Of a stretch of 64,000 nucleotides of DNA, positions 27,844-37,747 are shown piece by piece. Both the position numbers and the translations under genes were made by a program. The notes under the pieces were generated by a model. That model worked only from the letters and a program-made list of their open reading frames with translations, searched no databases and was not told where the DNA came from. Origin of the DNA: an uncultured bacterium (GTDB lineage Bacteria > DRYD01); NCBI GenBank assembly GCA_937139605.1, contig CAKZQG010000006.1, forward strand, positions 1-64,000, read 5' to 3'. The stretch's first letter is position 1. Each line of letters starts with the position of its first letter.

Positions 27844-28797
27844 CTATTTAATTAAATATCTAACGGGATAATAGGAAGCACCTTCTGGAATAACAATAAA
27901 ATCTTTTATGTAATTTTTATTAGTTAATTTATTTTCAGTATATTCTTTGTATATTTTACCTTGAGTAAAATAAGAAGTACTAAATTCATTATAGATAACA
28001 AATGCTGGTCTACTTGGGCCTCCCCTTGGATTAAAATGAATCTCTACAGATTTATTAACTACAAAATGATACATAACCTTATAAGTACCCTTTAATAACA
28101 TATTTGCTTCAATCCCAGCTAATGGAATATCTCCTACAATTATATCTTGATTTTCTGGTAAATAAGTTAGAATTCTACCTGTTCCAAATATCCCTTTAAC
28201 ATGCTTATTATCAGTTTTAAGTAAATATCTATAATTAATATTATCATTATTATTAATGACAAGTGATTCAAAATTAAAGCCATTATTAGAAAATACCCAC
28301 AAGAACCCCGATAAAAGTTCATAAGGCTTAAAAGGAATTCTAATTATATATTCTTTTTCAAATGAAACATAATTTGGAGTAAAATTTTTTAACATCTTAT
28401 TATTTATATCAGCCCCCACTTTAAAATAATCACTTCCACTACTAAATAACCCATCAATATAAACTTCATTAACTTTATCATTATAAAACTTTATAACTAA
28501 TTCTTTATAAACTTCTGATTTATTTACATGATAAAAATAAATTAAAGTAGGAGTAAAAGAAGAAATATAACCGTTAATTAAATATCCATTATTGCTAACA
28601 TATTCAGGGGAATTAGAAAAAAACATCAAAACAGGCTCTATTATAAAATTACTTTCTTCTCCCTTATTTATAAAATTATTATCATTATCATTAGAATATA
28701 CTACAAAATTATTAAAATTAAAAAATTTAAAAAATATAACAAAAATTAAAAAAAATAAAATAAATAATAATAAATTTATTATTTTTTTTATAATCAT
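27844..28797 (-). CDS. Membrane-anchored extracytoplasmic protein, unknown
   Basis: This 317-residue protein has a strong N-terminal hydrophobic segment (about 5-28) followed by a soluble beta-rich part facing outside. Notable local motifs are GTGRILTYLPENQD (about 205-220) and HFNPRGGPSRPAFVIY (about 253-270). No family is recognised. It starts 39 bases after the delta' gene and ends eight bases before the diguanylate cyclase, so it may belong to the same unit. Confidence 0.7.
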   Translation of the reverse strand: MIIKKIINLLLFILFFLIFVIFFKFFNFNNFVVYSNDNDNNFINKGEESNFIIEPVLMFFSNSPEYVSNNGYLINGYISSFTPTLIYFYHVNKSEVYKELVIKFYNDKVNEVYIDGLFSSGSDYFKVGADINNKMLKNFTPNYVSFEKEYIIRIPFKPYELLSGFLWVFSNNGFNFESLVINNNDNINYRYLLKTDNKHVKGIFGTGRILTYLPENQDIIVGDIPLAGIEANMLLKGTYKVMYHFVVNKSVEIHFNPRGGPSRPAFVIYNEFSTSYFTQGKIYKEYTENKLTNKNYIKDFIVIPEGASYYPVRYLIK

Positions 28798-28836
28798 AAA
28801 CGTAATAATAATTTTAATAATTTCAAAATTTTTAAA

Positions 28837-29865
28837 TCAATAATTATATTTATAGTTCCCATAATAAAAATCTTTTAAAATTTCATATATGCTTAAAATT
28901 AAAAAACTATATAAAATTCGTTTATTAAATTTTTGATAATTTTGTTTATTATTAAATATAGATAATTTATTAAAAAAATCTGAGACTTTAATTAAGAAAG
29001 AAGTATTATCTAATTTAAAATTTAAAATATAATTTTCCCAATCTTTATAAACCATTTTAAAAAATATCTTTTGATTAAAATAATCATTATAAAAAGAGAT
29101 AAAAATATCTCTAAAAAATAAACTAATAAATTTAACGATTATTTTAAAAGTATAAAATGATTCATATTTTTTATAAAATAACTCAGAAATATCTATAAAA
29201 GTATTTATATTATATTCTTTTAAATTTAAAAACATTAGGAATAAATTATAAAAATCTTCGTTAATTTCTAATATATTTTTTACTTTTTTAGAAGTATTAA
29301 TGAAATTGGAAATAAAATATTCAATATCTTCTAAGGAATTATTTAATCCAAAAGATACAAACTCAGCTAAACTTAAAGAGAGATTTATTTTTTTTATTAA
29401 TAAACTAACAATTTCTTCAGTTTTGGGGATAACATTAAATTTAGAAGCTCTAGATAAAATAGTAGGTAAAATAAAATAATTAGATTTAGATAAGAAAAAT
29501 AAAACATTAGTCGGTGGTTCCTCTATCGTCTTTAAAAGAGCATTTAATGAGTATATATTTAATACATCTAAATCTATAAAAACTATTTTAATATCCTGAG
29601 ACCTTAAATTTACAAAATTTAATAAATATCTTATTCTATCTATTGAAACATTATTATCTAATATAATCATTTCAGTATTTATATTTAAAGAATTTAAATA
29701 ATTATCTATTTTTTTAATAGTATTAATTTTATAAAGTAAAGAGTTTCCAAATAATACAACTGTTCTATTGAAATTAAGAAAATTATCAATAAAATAATTA
29801 AATAATTCCTTATCGTATAAATTTTCAAAAATGGTATAATTTTTATTATTTTCTTTTAATAACAT
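28837..29865 (-). CDS. holB: DNA polymerase III delta' subunit-like (HolB)
   Basis: This protein of about 342 residues is like the clamp-loader delta' subunit. Family features are the acidic IVFIDLDVLN strand, NALLKTIEEPPTNVLFFL (about 113-130) and ILPTILSRASKF (about 137-148), as in all AAA+ clamp-loader subunits. The Walker A loop is degenerate (FGNSLLYKIN), as expected for a delta' that does not hydrolyse ATP. No zinc-ribbon cysteines are seen. The ATG at 29865 is preferred over the TTG just before it. Confidence 0.82.
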   Translation of the reverse strand: MLLKENNKNYTIFENLYDKELFNYFIDNFLNFNRTVVLFGNSLLYKINTIKKIDNYLNSLNINTEMIILDNNVSIDRIRYLLNFVNLRSQDIKIVFIDLDVLNIYSLNALLKTIEEPPTNVLFFLSKSNYFILPTILSRASKFNVIPKTEEIVSLLIKKINLSLSLAEFVSFGLNNSLEDIEYFISNFINTSKKVKNILEINEDFYNLFLMFLNLKEYNINTFIDISELFYKKYESFYTFKIIVKFISLFFRDIFISFYNDYFNQKIFFKMVYKDWENYILNFKLDNTSFLIKVSDFFNKLSIFNNKQNYQKFNKRILYSFLILSIYEILKDFYYGNYKYNY

Positions 29866-29890
29866 CAAATAAAATTTTTAGATAGATAAA

Positions 29891-30778
29891 CTATTTTTTT
29901 ATTTTTCTTTTAATTTCATATCTCTCATAAAAATATACTACATTAGCAATAATAATAAATATTACAATAAGTAAATGTATAATAGATTGGGCAAACATAT
30001 TTTTAACAGATTCTGGTACATTATTAGGATCTATTTGATCTTTTAATTCTAAAATTTGGTAATCACAAGCTCCTTTAAGACCAGCAAATAATCCGATTAA
30101 TTGATTAGACATAATATATGGATACATTTCAGCAGCCATGACAGCAGTACATCCCCCAGAAATATTAACTCCATACCTAGCTCCTAATATTTTTACATAA
30201 GATTGTAAAGAATCCCCCGCAGCTACACAAAAAACTAATTTCAAATCCTTTGCTGTCCTAATATTCTTTAAGAATTCTGCATTAGAATGCTTAAGCAAAG
30301 GTATAGCAGTTTTAAGATTTATCCCCATTTTCTCAATCGCAACACTACCACCTACAACATAACCACCTATAACATAATCCTCATCTTCTTTTTTATTCAT
30401 CTTCAAAGCAACCGCTTTTATATTATTTTCAAGTAATACTGCCCCATCTGGCCATAAAGATATCGCTATAACTTTTAGATTCTTTCTAAAAGCTTGTATT
30501 AAAAATCCCTGTACTACTGGATCATTTTCTACTTTAGTAGAAGGAGCATAATCCGCTGACAATAAAACTACACTACCTTCAGGCAAACTCTCTATATAAT
30601 TATAAGCTTTTTCTGATGTCCAAGAGATACTCTTTGATAAAATATATAGATTTATTTTCTGAATAAAAGCAACATTTGAAAATATAATACTAAAAGATAA
30701 AGTTAAAGCAACTATTAAAAATATAGTTCTTCTTGTTATTTTTCTAAATAAGCCTATTATAGCACTTACCAATCCCAT
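29891..30778 (-). CDS. Membrane protein with alpha/beta domain, part of DUF6754-type trio
   Basis: This 295-residue protein has one membrane helix near each end (about 18-38 and 262-283). Between them is an alpha/beta domain with GSVVLLSADYAPSTKVEND, a Gly-rich YVIGGYVVGGSVA and SGGCTAVMAAEMYPYIMSNQLIGLFAGLKGACDY. The layout and the T-A...P...LIG...A pattern resemble the DUF6754-type protein two genes upstream, so the two look like paralogues. Function unknown. It is third of three closely spaced membrane genes (9- and 29-base gaps). Confidence 0.75.
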   Translation of the reverse strand: MGLVSAIIGLFRKITRRTIFLIVALTLSFSIIFSNVAFIQKINLYILSKSISWTSEKAYNYIESLPEGSVVLLSADYAPSTKVENDPVVQGFLIQAFRKNLKVIAISLWPDGAVLLENNIKAVALKMNKKEDEDYVIGGYVVGGSVAIEKMGINLKTAIPLLKHSNAEFLKNIRTAKDLKLVFCVAAGDSLQSYVKILGARYGVNISGGCTAVMAAEMYPYIMSNQLIGLFAGLKGACDYQILELKDQIDPNNVPESVKNMFAQSIIHLLIVIFIIIANVVYFYERYEIKRKIKK

Positions 30779-30787
30779 ATATTAAAA

Positions 30788-31513
30788 TTAATCACCTTTT
30801 CCGATATGAGATTTTTCTACTCCAAATAATAATTTTAAAGATATTATAATAGTTCCAATCCCAATAGCAATTAAAATAGCTCTTTGTGCAGCAGCATTAA
30901 GCACAGAAATTATATAATCTGATATCAAACTAATTTTTATTCCAAAAATAGAGAATATATAATCTCCGATAGGTACTCTACCAAGCATAATTATAGCTGC
31001 AGACAATAATAAAATTAAAGCTTCAAAATTTTTAGCTCTAAATGCTCTATAGGCTGCAGATGCTATAAAGAAAGCTAATAACGAAAAAGTCGCACTATTT
31101 AACGGAGTATATACACTATTAAATATTACTCCCGTAAATATATTCGTATCTCTTTTTAAAAATTCCGTCTCAATTAAAGGAAATATATAATCATTATTAA
31201 TTTTAAATACCACAAAACTTTGAATATTAGATTTAATACCATAAATTAGCCCTATTATAGTTGTTAAAACTAAGGATAAAATAACTATTATAGAAAATAT
31301 TCTATCTTCTAAATGAGTAATAGGCTCTAAAGATTTCCTTAAATTTACAATTATTAAGTTAAGGATACCTAAAAGTATAGCAAAAGAAGCTATCATAATA
31401 GTCCAATCTCTAAGAGTTTCAGTAATACCTCCAGTTAATTCAGGAAAAACAAAATTCAATATTATTAATATTCCCGTTATCGCTGTTATAAATAATGGTA
31501 ATTCCCTTTTCAT
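30788..31513 (-). CDS. Polytopic membrane protein of DUF6754-type trio, unknown
   Basis: This 241-residue protein has about seven hydrophobic segments (about 7-25, 38-58, 70-90, 135-155, 165-185 and two near the C-terminus) and one larger loop (about 92-130). No transporter signature is evident. It lies between two single-domain proteins that each have flanking membrane helices and probably forms the membrane core of the complex. Confidence 0.7.
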   Translation of the reverse strand: MKRELPLFITAITGILIILNFVFPELTGGITETLRDWTIMIASFAILLGILNLIIVNLRKSLEPITHLEDRIFSIIVILSLVLTTIIGLIYGIKSNIQSFVVFKINNDYIFPLIETEFLKRDTNIFTGVIFNSVYTPLNSATFSLLAFFIASAAYRAFRAKNFEALILLLSAAIIMLGRVPIGDYIFSIFGIKISLISDYIISVLNAAAQRAILIAIGIGTIIISLKLLFGVEKSHIGKGD

Positions 31514-31542
31514 AGTTTTTTATTATATTTTATTCATTTATT

Positions 31543-32406
31543 TTATTTATTTGTAAAGAATGTTTTTATTATTAAGTTAATAATATTAAAAAATGGTAAA
31601 TTAGCTAAATTAGGGAAGCTAACTAATAAATTATTAAATATAGCTATAAATAAAACAAAAGACATAACAATAGCTTTAGATATATCTTGGGTTTTTAAAG
31701 TTATTTTATCAATGATATCTGAAGAAAGATAAGCGGAAGCAGCAAACAATTCTTCTCCAATTAATACGTAGTCACAAGCGGCAATAAAAAACGGTAATTG
31801 AGTTATCATAGCTGTGCCAGCTATCTGGATAGCTCCCGCAGAAAATCCAGTTTCTGCTAGTATTAAAGATTCTGCATAAAATGCTCCTACTAAGAAGATA
31901 GCTCCTGGCTTTTCTCTTGAGATTATTCCATCAACAGCCGCAGCATACCCAAATTGATCATCTGTTAAATAAAAAATCTTATCTGCTCTATATAAATCAC
32001 TTCTACCCACTTTTAAATAAGATTCTTTAATAACTTCTTGAGCCACTGTCATAACAACAGATCTACTAACAGGCATTATTAACTCAGTTTCATATAATGC
32101 AGTTTTCTGCGCTATATAACTTAACAACGATAATGAAGCTAATGTCTGAATATTATCTATATCCATTATCCCAGGAATATATAAAATAGGTTTTCCTAAT
32201 TCCGTTGATCTACCTACTGCTTCATCTATAGAGTTTAAAGCTGGAATCCTTCTTATAAATATCTCCTTTATTTTCCCCATTTTGGCGTTATTTATATAAT
32301 ACCAAAAAATTATTGAAATTGTTATCAAAAATATAAAAGATACCAATACTGATGGATTTTCTTTAAAAGGTATTACAGCTTTATATAATAAATATCCTAT
32401 CTCCAT
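31543..32406 (-). CDS. DUF6754-type membrane protein
   Basis: This 287-residue protein has an N-terminal helix (about 18-38), a soluble alpha/beta domain and a C-terminal hydrophobic hairpin (about 243-285). Conserved-looking segments are RIPALNSIDEAVGRSTELGKP (about 53-73), YIPGIMDIDNIQT and ITQLPFFIAACDYVLIGEE. I assign DUF6754 from these by recall. It heads a three-gene minus-strand unit, followed by delta' and the diguanylate cyclase. Confidence 0.65.
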   Translation of the reverse strand: MEIGYLLYKAVIPFKENPSVLVSFIFLITISIIFWYYINNAKMGKIKEIFIRRIPALNSIDEAVGRSTELGKPILYIPGIMDIDNIQTLASLSLLSYIAQKTALYETELIMPVSRSVVMTVAQEVIKESYLKVGRSDLYRADKIFYLTDDQFGYAAAVDGIISREKPGAIFLVGAFYAESLILAETGFSAGAIQIAGTAMITQLPFFIAACDYVLIGEELFAASAYLSSDIIDKITLKTQDISKAIVMSFVLFIAIFNNLLVSFPNLANLPFFNIINLIIKTFFTNK

Positions 32407-32641
32407 AATTACTTTTATTAAACTTCTATATAAAAATAATAAATCCTTTTTAAAATAAACTTATTAATAAAATATTTTTTATGATAATAAAAAAAATTTT
32501 AAAATAAAAGAGGATAAAAAATATGTTTTAAGAAAATATATAATGTAGGGGTAGCATAATAAAACAAAAAATTACAAAGCTAAAAAATAAAATAAAGAAA
32601 TACAAGATAAAAATATTAAATATTTATAAGAAATTAAAGGA

Positions 32642-32713
32642 GGGGCTGTAGCTCAGTGGGAGAGCGTCTGCTTGGCGTGCAGAAGGTCGGGGGTTCAAGT
32701 CCCCTCAGCTCCA
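32642..32713 (+). tRNA. tRNA-Ala (anticodon GGC)
   Basis: A 72-base cloverleaf. The acceptor GGGGCTG/CAGCTCC has one G-U pair, the anticodon stem is TCTGC/GCAGA and the loop TTGGCGT gives anticodon GGC. The T loop is TTCAAGT and the discriminator is A. CCA is not encoded. A TATAAT box stands about 100 bases upstream (32539-32544). The next gene begins 10 bases after the tRNA, suggesting one transcript. Confidence 0.97.
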
Positions 32714-32723
32714 TTAAACTAAA

Positions 32724-33488
32724 GTGAAAAACATCCTAAATAAAAATAAAATTAACAAAACAATATTAAAAACAATCCAATTATTTTTATATTACACTAT
32801 CTTCATCTTTATATGTTATAGTTTTGCCTTTTCAATAACAATAAATAATCCAGAAATACATAACAATCAAATAATACCTATTAATAATAGTCTTAAAAAT
32901 AATAACTTAAAATCAAATCCAATCCTAAAGGTTTCAGTAAATGAAAACTCAATAAATAAAAATTTAATGCCTAATACCCAATTTCTATTATTTTCTAATT
33001 TAAATAAAAACAATTTAAATAATTATAGCATAAACTATAGTAGCTTTCTTATAAATAATAAAACACTTATAAATAAAATAAAAGAAATGAATATTTACTA
33101 TATAAATTCTACACCTTTATTTTTTAAAAAAATAAATAACTTTTATACGGGATTATATATTTCTCAAATTCCCCAAAATTTAAACTCAGTAAATCTAAAT
33201 TTAGATAATCCATTAATTTTAAATAAATTTACAAATGATAATTATCAATTAAATACCATAAATTCAGTTTTAAATTACAATTTAAATAATTACCTTTTAA
33301 ATTCATATAGCTTATCAAATAATAAATATATTTTCAATTATTTTATAAATTTTAAAGGAGTTTCAATAAAATTAAATAAAAAAAGCACTCTTAATACCGC
33401 GCTAACTATTACCACTGATATCAACTTAAATCAAGTATCAACTAATTTAATAGATAAATCCAAAATAAGTTTAACTATAAAATTTTAA
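32724..33488 (+). CDS. Asn-rich exported protein, unknown
   Basis: This 254-residue protein has a basic N-terminus and a hydrophobic segment (about 18-36, ending FAFS), a likely signal peptide or anchor. The rest is very rich in Asn, Leu, Ser and Tyr, without Cys or recognisable domains, and looks beta-prone. The start is a GTG ten bases after tRNA-Ala. With the next gene it forms a small plus-strand unit. It may be a surface protein. Confidence 0.65.
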   Translation: MKNILNKNKINKTILKTIQLFLYYTIFIFICYSFAFSITINNPEIHNNQIIPINNSLKNNNLKSNPILKVSVNENSINKNLMPNTQFLLFSNLNKNNLNNYSINYSSFLINNKTLINKIKEMNIYYINSTPLFFKKINNFYTGLYISQIPQNLNSVNLNLDNPLILNKFTNDNYQLNTINSVLNYNLNNYLLNSYSLSNNKYIFNYFINFKGVSIKLNKKSTLNTALTITTDINLNQVSTNLIDKSKISLTIKF

Positions 33489-33536
33489 ATTATAAAATTT
33501 CAAACTATAAAATTCTAAATAAATTTTTCAAAATAA

Positions 33537-34469
33537 ATGAAATCAATTTATCTTTTTACAATACTAAGCATTTCAATTATATTAGAAGTAATTATATTAT
33601 TTTTCTTATTCTATTTTGATTATAGTATATATAAACTATATAAAGAAGGTAGAGAAATTTCTTTAAAAAAAATAGAATATTATATTCAAAAGCAATCTCC
33701 AAAAATCGTTATCCTAAACTTAAGAGATTACCTAAACTATAAAGGTAAATTAAATAAAGAATTACTAAACAAAATAACTCCTGTATTAAAAGAAAGTATA
33801 TTAACAAAAGATAGTTATTTTTTAGCAAATTCTATAATAGATAAAACAAATAGACCAGAATATTTAAGAATATCCAAATTAAGTCAAGATCCATATATAA
33901 GATATATATCAAGTACATACTACTATGTATTAGTTTCTAAGGAATTCTCAGAAGCGCTAGGAAGCACATATAAAGAATTAAAAAATAAAATCCCAAATTC
34001 TTATAAATGGATAGTAGAATCAATAGAAAAACCTATCTTAAATATAGCTAAAAGCTATATGATAAATAAACTAAAGAAAGCAGCAATAAACTCTCAAGAT
34101 GATATTTCTAAAAGCTTAAGTTTAGCTGCTTTAATATCTATTTTTAATTACTATGACGAAGAATTTTATATTAATTTTCTATCAACAAATACACCAATTC
34201 TTTTCGTTATTTCCACAATAGGATTATCACAAACCGGAGAAAATTTAATAGCCAATAAACAATATCTAAAAAATTTTGAAAAATATACTTATTTTATAAA
34301 CAATAAAGAAGATTTATATAAATACTATAGCACATTATTAATAATAGTCTTTACAGATAAACAAAAAGCAACTAATCTATATAAAAATTATCTTGATTTT
34401 GATGTATTAAAAGAATATAAAGATATAACAATATCAATAGTTATGCTAAATTATTTATTTTCTTTATAA
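33537..34469 (+). CDS. Membrane-anchored helical-repeat protein, unknown
   Basis: This 310-residue protein has one N-terminal membrane helix (about 6-30) and then an almost entirely helical soluble part rich in Lys, Tyr and Ile. Repeated 30-40-residue helical pairs suggest a TPR- or HEAT-like solenoid, but no family is recognised. Its stop overlaps the 3' end of the convergent M20 peptidase gene by six bases. Confidence 0.65.
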   Translation: MKSIYLFTILSISIILEVIILFFLFYFDYSIYKLYKEGREISLKKIEYYIQKQSPKIVILNLRDYLNYKGKLNKELLNKITPVLKESILTKDSYFLANSIIDKTNRPEYLRISKLSQDPYIRYISSTYYYVLVSKEFSEALGSTYKELKNKIPNSYKWIVESIEKPILNIAKSYMINKLKKAAINSQDDISKSLSLAALISIFNYYDEEFYINFLSTNTPILFVISTIGLSQTGENLIANKQYLKNFEKYTYFINNKEDLYKYYSTLLIIVFTDKQKATNLYKNYLDFDVLKEYKDITISIVMLNYLFSL

Positions 34470-35615
34470 TGGATTTATTTTTTGAAATTGTTTTAAAAAT
34501 AATACAAAAAATTCAAAAAGGTTATTCAAATTAGGAATGAGTACATATTCATTTTTTTGATGAGCTAGGGAAGGAGTTCCTGGCCCTAAATTTAATGCAC
34601 TTATATTTCTATTAGTAAAAGTAGCAATATCAGTCCAAGCTTCCTTACCTTTTATCCCTTTCTTTAATATATTATTATAAAAATTTATAAATTTTTTAAA
34701 CATATCGTTAATTATTATCCTTCCAGGAAAAGCATAATCAGATATCTTTATTATGTAATTCTCTTTATAAAGAGTTTTATAAAAAAAGGAATTAAAAATC
34801 TTTATTACTTTTAATTTATCAAAATCAGGAGTAAATCTTATATTTATATTTAACTTAGCATATTCTGGAACAACATTTTTAAATTTATTTTCAAAATCTT
34901 TATTTAATATTCCCTTTATATCGGTTACAGTACAATTAGATCTAAAAATAATTTCATTGTTCTCATCTTTTAAAGAAAATTTAAATTCATTTTTAAAAAA
35001 ATCTTTAATGTTAGTTAATAAATTGGGTAGTTTATAAAATGGATTAATATAAGAATAAGGTCTAGCACTATGCCCAGATTTTCCTTTAATCAAAATTTCA
35101 ATATTCATTACCCCATTACATCCCAACTCTATAAAATTATCAGTAGGTTCTAAAATTATAGCTAACTCAATTTTAGAAAATAAATTCTCCAATTCCTTAA
35201 ACAAAATATTTAATCCATTATTAATATATGGCCCCTCTTCTTGATCATAAAATATCCAAACAATATTATTTAAATTATAAAATTTTTTTAATAGATTAAG
35301 CATAATAGCGATTCCTGCTTTCATATCACTACTACCTAATCCATATATTTTATCATCAATAATTTTACCGTTATATTCATTTACATTATCAACAGTATCT
35401 AAATGCCCCACAAAAGCTATAATATCTCTATTTGATAAATCCTTATGATAAATAACAATATTGTTTCTCTTATGAAAAATACTCAAAAGATCTCTATCTT
35501 CTATATGATTATTAATAAAATTAATTATATAATTTTTAATTTCATTTTCAAAACCTGTTAAAGATTTAATTTTAACTAAATCAACTAAAGTATTAATTAA
35601 AAATGAATTTTCCAT
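34464..35615 (-). CDS. M20 family peptidase, probable succinyl-diaminopimelate desuccinylase
   Basis: This 383-residue dimetal hydrolase has FVGHLDTVDN (first metal His and catalytic Asp, about 67-76), LGSSDMKAGIA (bridging Asp, about 92-102) and DQEEGPY (general-base Glu pair, about 124-130). LEPTDN (about 156) and the dimerisation-domain KGKSGHSARPYSYINPFYKL (about 173-192) follow. The last motif is close to that of the DapE version found in actinobacteria and related lineages, which makes diaminopimelate for lysine and peptidoglycan. Other M20 substrates are possible. Confidence 0.75.
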   Translation of the reverse strand: MENSFLINTLVDLVKIKSLTGFENEIKNYIINFINNHIEDRDLLSIFHKRNNIVIYHKDLSNRDIIAFVGHLDTVDNVNEYNGKIIDDKIYGLGSSDMKAGIAIMLNLLKKFYNLNNIVWIFYDQEEGPYINNGLNILFKELENLFSKIELAIILEPTDNFIELGCNGVMNIEILIKGKSGHSARPYSYINPFYKLPNLLTNIKDFFKNEFKFSLKDENNEIIFRSNCTVTDIKGILNKDFENKFKNVVPEYAKLNINIRFTPDFDKLKVIKIFNSFFYKTLYKENYIIKISDYAFPGRIIINDMFKKFINFYNNILKKGIKGKEAWTDIATFTNRNISALNLGPGTPSLAHQKNEYVLIPNLNNLFEFFVLFLKQFQKINPL

Positions 35616-35644
35616 TATTTAATTAAAAATATATTAACTAAATA

Positions 35645-37285
35645 TTAATTAATCCAATGAATATTTTTTTCCTTAGCAGTTTTTTGAGCTAATTCATATC
35701 CAGCATCAGCATGCCTAACTACCCCTATTCCAGGGTCATTAATTAAAACTCTTTCCAATTTTTCATAAGTTATTTTCTTCCCATCAGCAACAATAACAAC
35801 CCCAGCATGTATAGAATTTCCAATACCTACTCCCCCACCATGATGTACAGAGACCCAAGAAGCACCAGAAGCAGTATTAAGTAATGCATTAAGTATAGGC
35901 CAATCAGCTATAGCATCCGAACCATCTAACATCCCTTCTGTTTCCCTATAAGGAGAAGCAACTGAACCACTATCTAAATGATCTCTCCCTATAACAATAG
36001 GAGCTTTAAGAACCCCTTTTTCCACTAAATAATTGAAATACATTCCAGCTTTATCTCTCTCTTGATAACCTAACCAACATATCCTAGCAGGCAACCCTTG
36101 AAATTTTATATGATTTTGAGCCTTATTTATCCAATTAACCAATTTTTGATTATCTGGAAATAATTTTAATATAACGTTATCAGTTTCATATATATCTTTA
36201 GGGTCTCCAGATAAAGCTACCCATCTAAATGGTCCTTTACCTTGACAAAACAGATCCCTTATATATAATTTAACAAATCCTTCAAATTCAAAAGCATCTT
36301 TATATCCTGCTTTATAAGCTTGCCCCCTTATATTATTCCCATAGTCAAAAACAATAGCTCCTTTTCTTTTAAATTCTACCATAGCCTGACAATGTTTAGC
36401 AATCGTTTCTAAGCTTCTTTTTATATACTCTTGAGGATTATCTTTTCTTAGTTTTAAAGCTTGTTCAAAATCCATTTCAGGTATATACCCATTAAGTTCA
36501 TCATGAGCAGAAGTTTGATCAGTAACAACATCTGGAATAATATCATTTTTAAGCATATAAGTATATAAAGTAGCAGCATTAACAGGTATAGCAATAGAAA
36601 CAGCTTTCCCTTCATTTTTATATTCTAAAGCCATTTTAATAGCTTGATCCATATTATCTATAGCCATATCCAAATACCCAGTTTCAAGTCTTCTTTTTAT
36701 TCTATTGTAATCAACTTCAGCTATTAATGCAACGCCTTCATTAAATTTAATAGCTAAAGGTTGAGCTCCCCCCATACCTCCTAATCCAGCAGTTAATACT
36801 AATTTATTTTTTAAAGTAGAATTAAAATGTTTTTCAGCTAAAGCAGCAAACGTTTCATAAGTTCCTTGAATTATTCCTTGAGTGCCAATATAAATCCAGC
36901 TACCTGCAGTCATCTGCCCATACATTATTAAACCCTTAGCTTCTAATTCCCTAAAATATTCCCAGGTAGCCCATCTAGGAACTAACATTGAATTAACTAT
37001 CAAAACCCTCGGAGATAATTCAAAAGTTCTAAAAACAGCTACTGGTTTTCCAGACTGTATTAATAAAGTTTCATCATTTTTGAGTTTAGTAAGAGCTTCT
37101 ATGATTTTATAATAAGCTTCCCAATTTCTGGCAGCTCTTCCACTACCACCATATACTATCAATTCACTGGGGTTTTCTGCAACTTCATTGTCTAAATTAT
37201 TCATAAGCATTCTCATAGCAGCTTCTTGGGGCCAGTCCATACAACTTAATTTGTTTCCTCTTGGGGCTTTTATGGTTACCTTCAT
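35645..37285 (-). CDS. hutU: Urocanate hydratase
   Basis: HutU converts urocanate to 4-imidazolone-5-propionate in histidine degradation, with NAD+ as an internal electrophile. The 546 residues match the family. Clear signatures are [10 protein letters not shown] (about 45-54), the NAD-binding [16 protein letters not shown] (about 167-182), [15 protein letters not shown], and [15 protein letters not shown] near the C-terminus. The start has a strong GGAGGTGA site. No other hut gene is adjacent, so the rest of the pathway must be elsewhere. A palindrome lies about 130 bases upstream. Confidence 0.97.
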   Translation of the reverse strand: MKVTIKAPRGNKLSCMDWPQEAAMRMLMNNLDNEVAENPSELIVYGGSGRAARNWEAYYKIIEALTKLKNDETLLIQSGKPVAVFRTFELSPRVLIVNSMLVPRWATWEYFRELEAKGLIMYGQMTAGSWIYIGTQGIIQGTYETFAALAEKHFNSTLKNKLVLTAGLGGMGGAQPLAIKFNEGVALIAEVDYNRIKRRLETGYLDMAIDNMDQAIKMALEYKNEGKAVSIAIPVNAATLYTYMLKNDIIPDVVTDQTSAHDELNGYIPEMDFEQALKLRKDNPQEYIKRSLETIAKHCQAMVEFKRKGAIVFDYGNNIRGQAYKAGYKDAFEFEGFVKLYIRDLFCQGKGPFRWVALSGDPKDIYETDNVILKLFPDNQKLVNWINKAQNHIKFQGLPARICWLGYQERDKAGMYFNYLVEKGVLKAPIVIGRDHLDSGSVASPYRETEGMLDGSDAIADWPILNALLNTASGASWVSVHHGGGVGIGNSIHAGVVIVADGKKITYEKLERVLINDPGIGVVRHADAGYELAQKTAKEKNIHWIN

Positions 37286-37412
37286 TTAAATTCACCTCCA
37301 CATATTTTTTCAGCTCCTTTCTTTTCCTATTTTTCTACCCATAATATTTTATTCTACAAAGGAGTCTTTTTTCTTTTTTCTAATTATATATAAATACAAA
37401 AAAATCTAGATA

Positions 37413-37428
37413 CCTATTTAAAAATAGG
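37413..37428. repeat. Small palindrome upstream of hutU
   Basis: CCTATTT, a 2-base loop, then AAATAGG: 7-bp perfect arms in the gene-free stretch between hutU and the leader RNA. It is about 130 bases before the hutU start, a possible operator. No T run follows. Confidence 0.3.
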
Positions 37429-37480
37429 ATAGTTAAAATATAAGATATATAGGGAACAATTAAAATAAATTCAATTTTAT

Positions 37481-37618
37481 ATGCAAGAGTTTATAAAAAA
37501 AACAAGAAGAATATTTAAAAGAAAGAAAAACAACGTAAAAAACAATACTAAAATTTATAAAAAACCCCTAGAACAACAAATAATCAAAATTAACAAACAT
37601 ATTAAGTTAATAAGCTAA
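37481..37618 (+). CDS. Possible 45-aa basic small protein
   Basis: An ATG-started frame of 45 codons encodes a very basic peptide (MQEFIKKTRRIFKRKK... ending HIKLIS). The nearest purine-rich site, AGGGA, is about 25 bases upstream, too far to be convincing. Lys/Asn-rich frames arise by chance in DNA this A-rich, so it is listed only as possible. Confidence 0.2.
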   Translation: MQEFIKKTRRIFKRKKNNVKNNTKIYKKPLEQQIIKINKHIKLIS

Positions 37619-37747
37619 ATATAAAAAACATAAACAGTAAACCAAAAATCCCCAAAATGAAGGCAACTATTTAAAGGAAAAAGAAAATAAGATACTTTTA
37701 AAGAGTTGTTAAAGGAGTTTTTGTATATAGATAAGCTATATTTTTTA

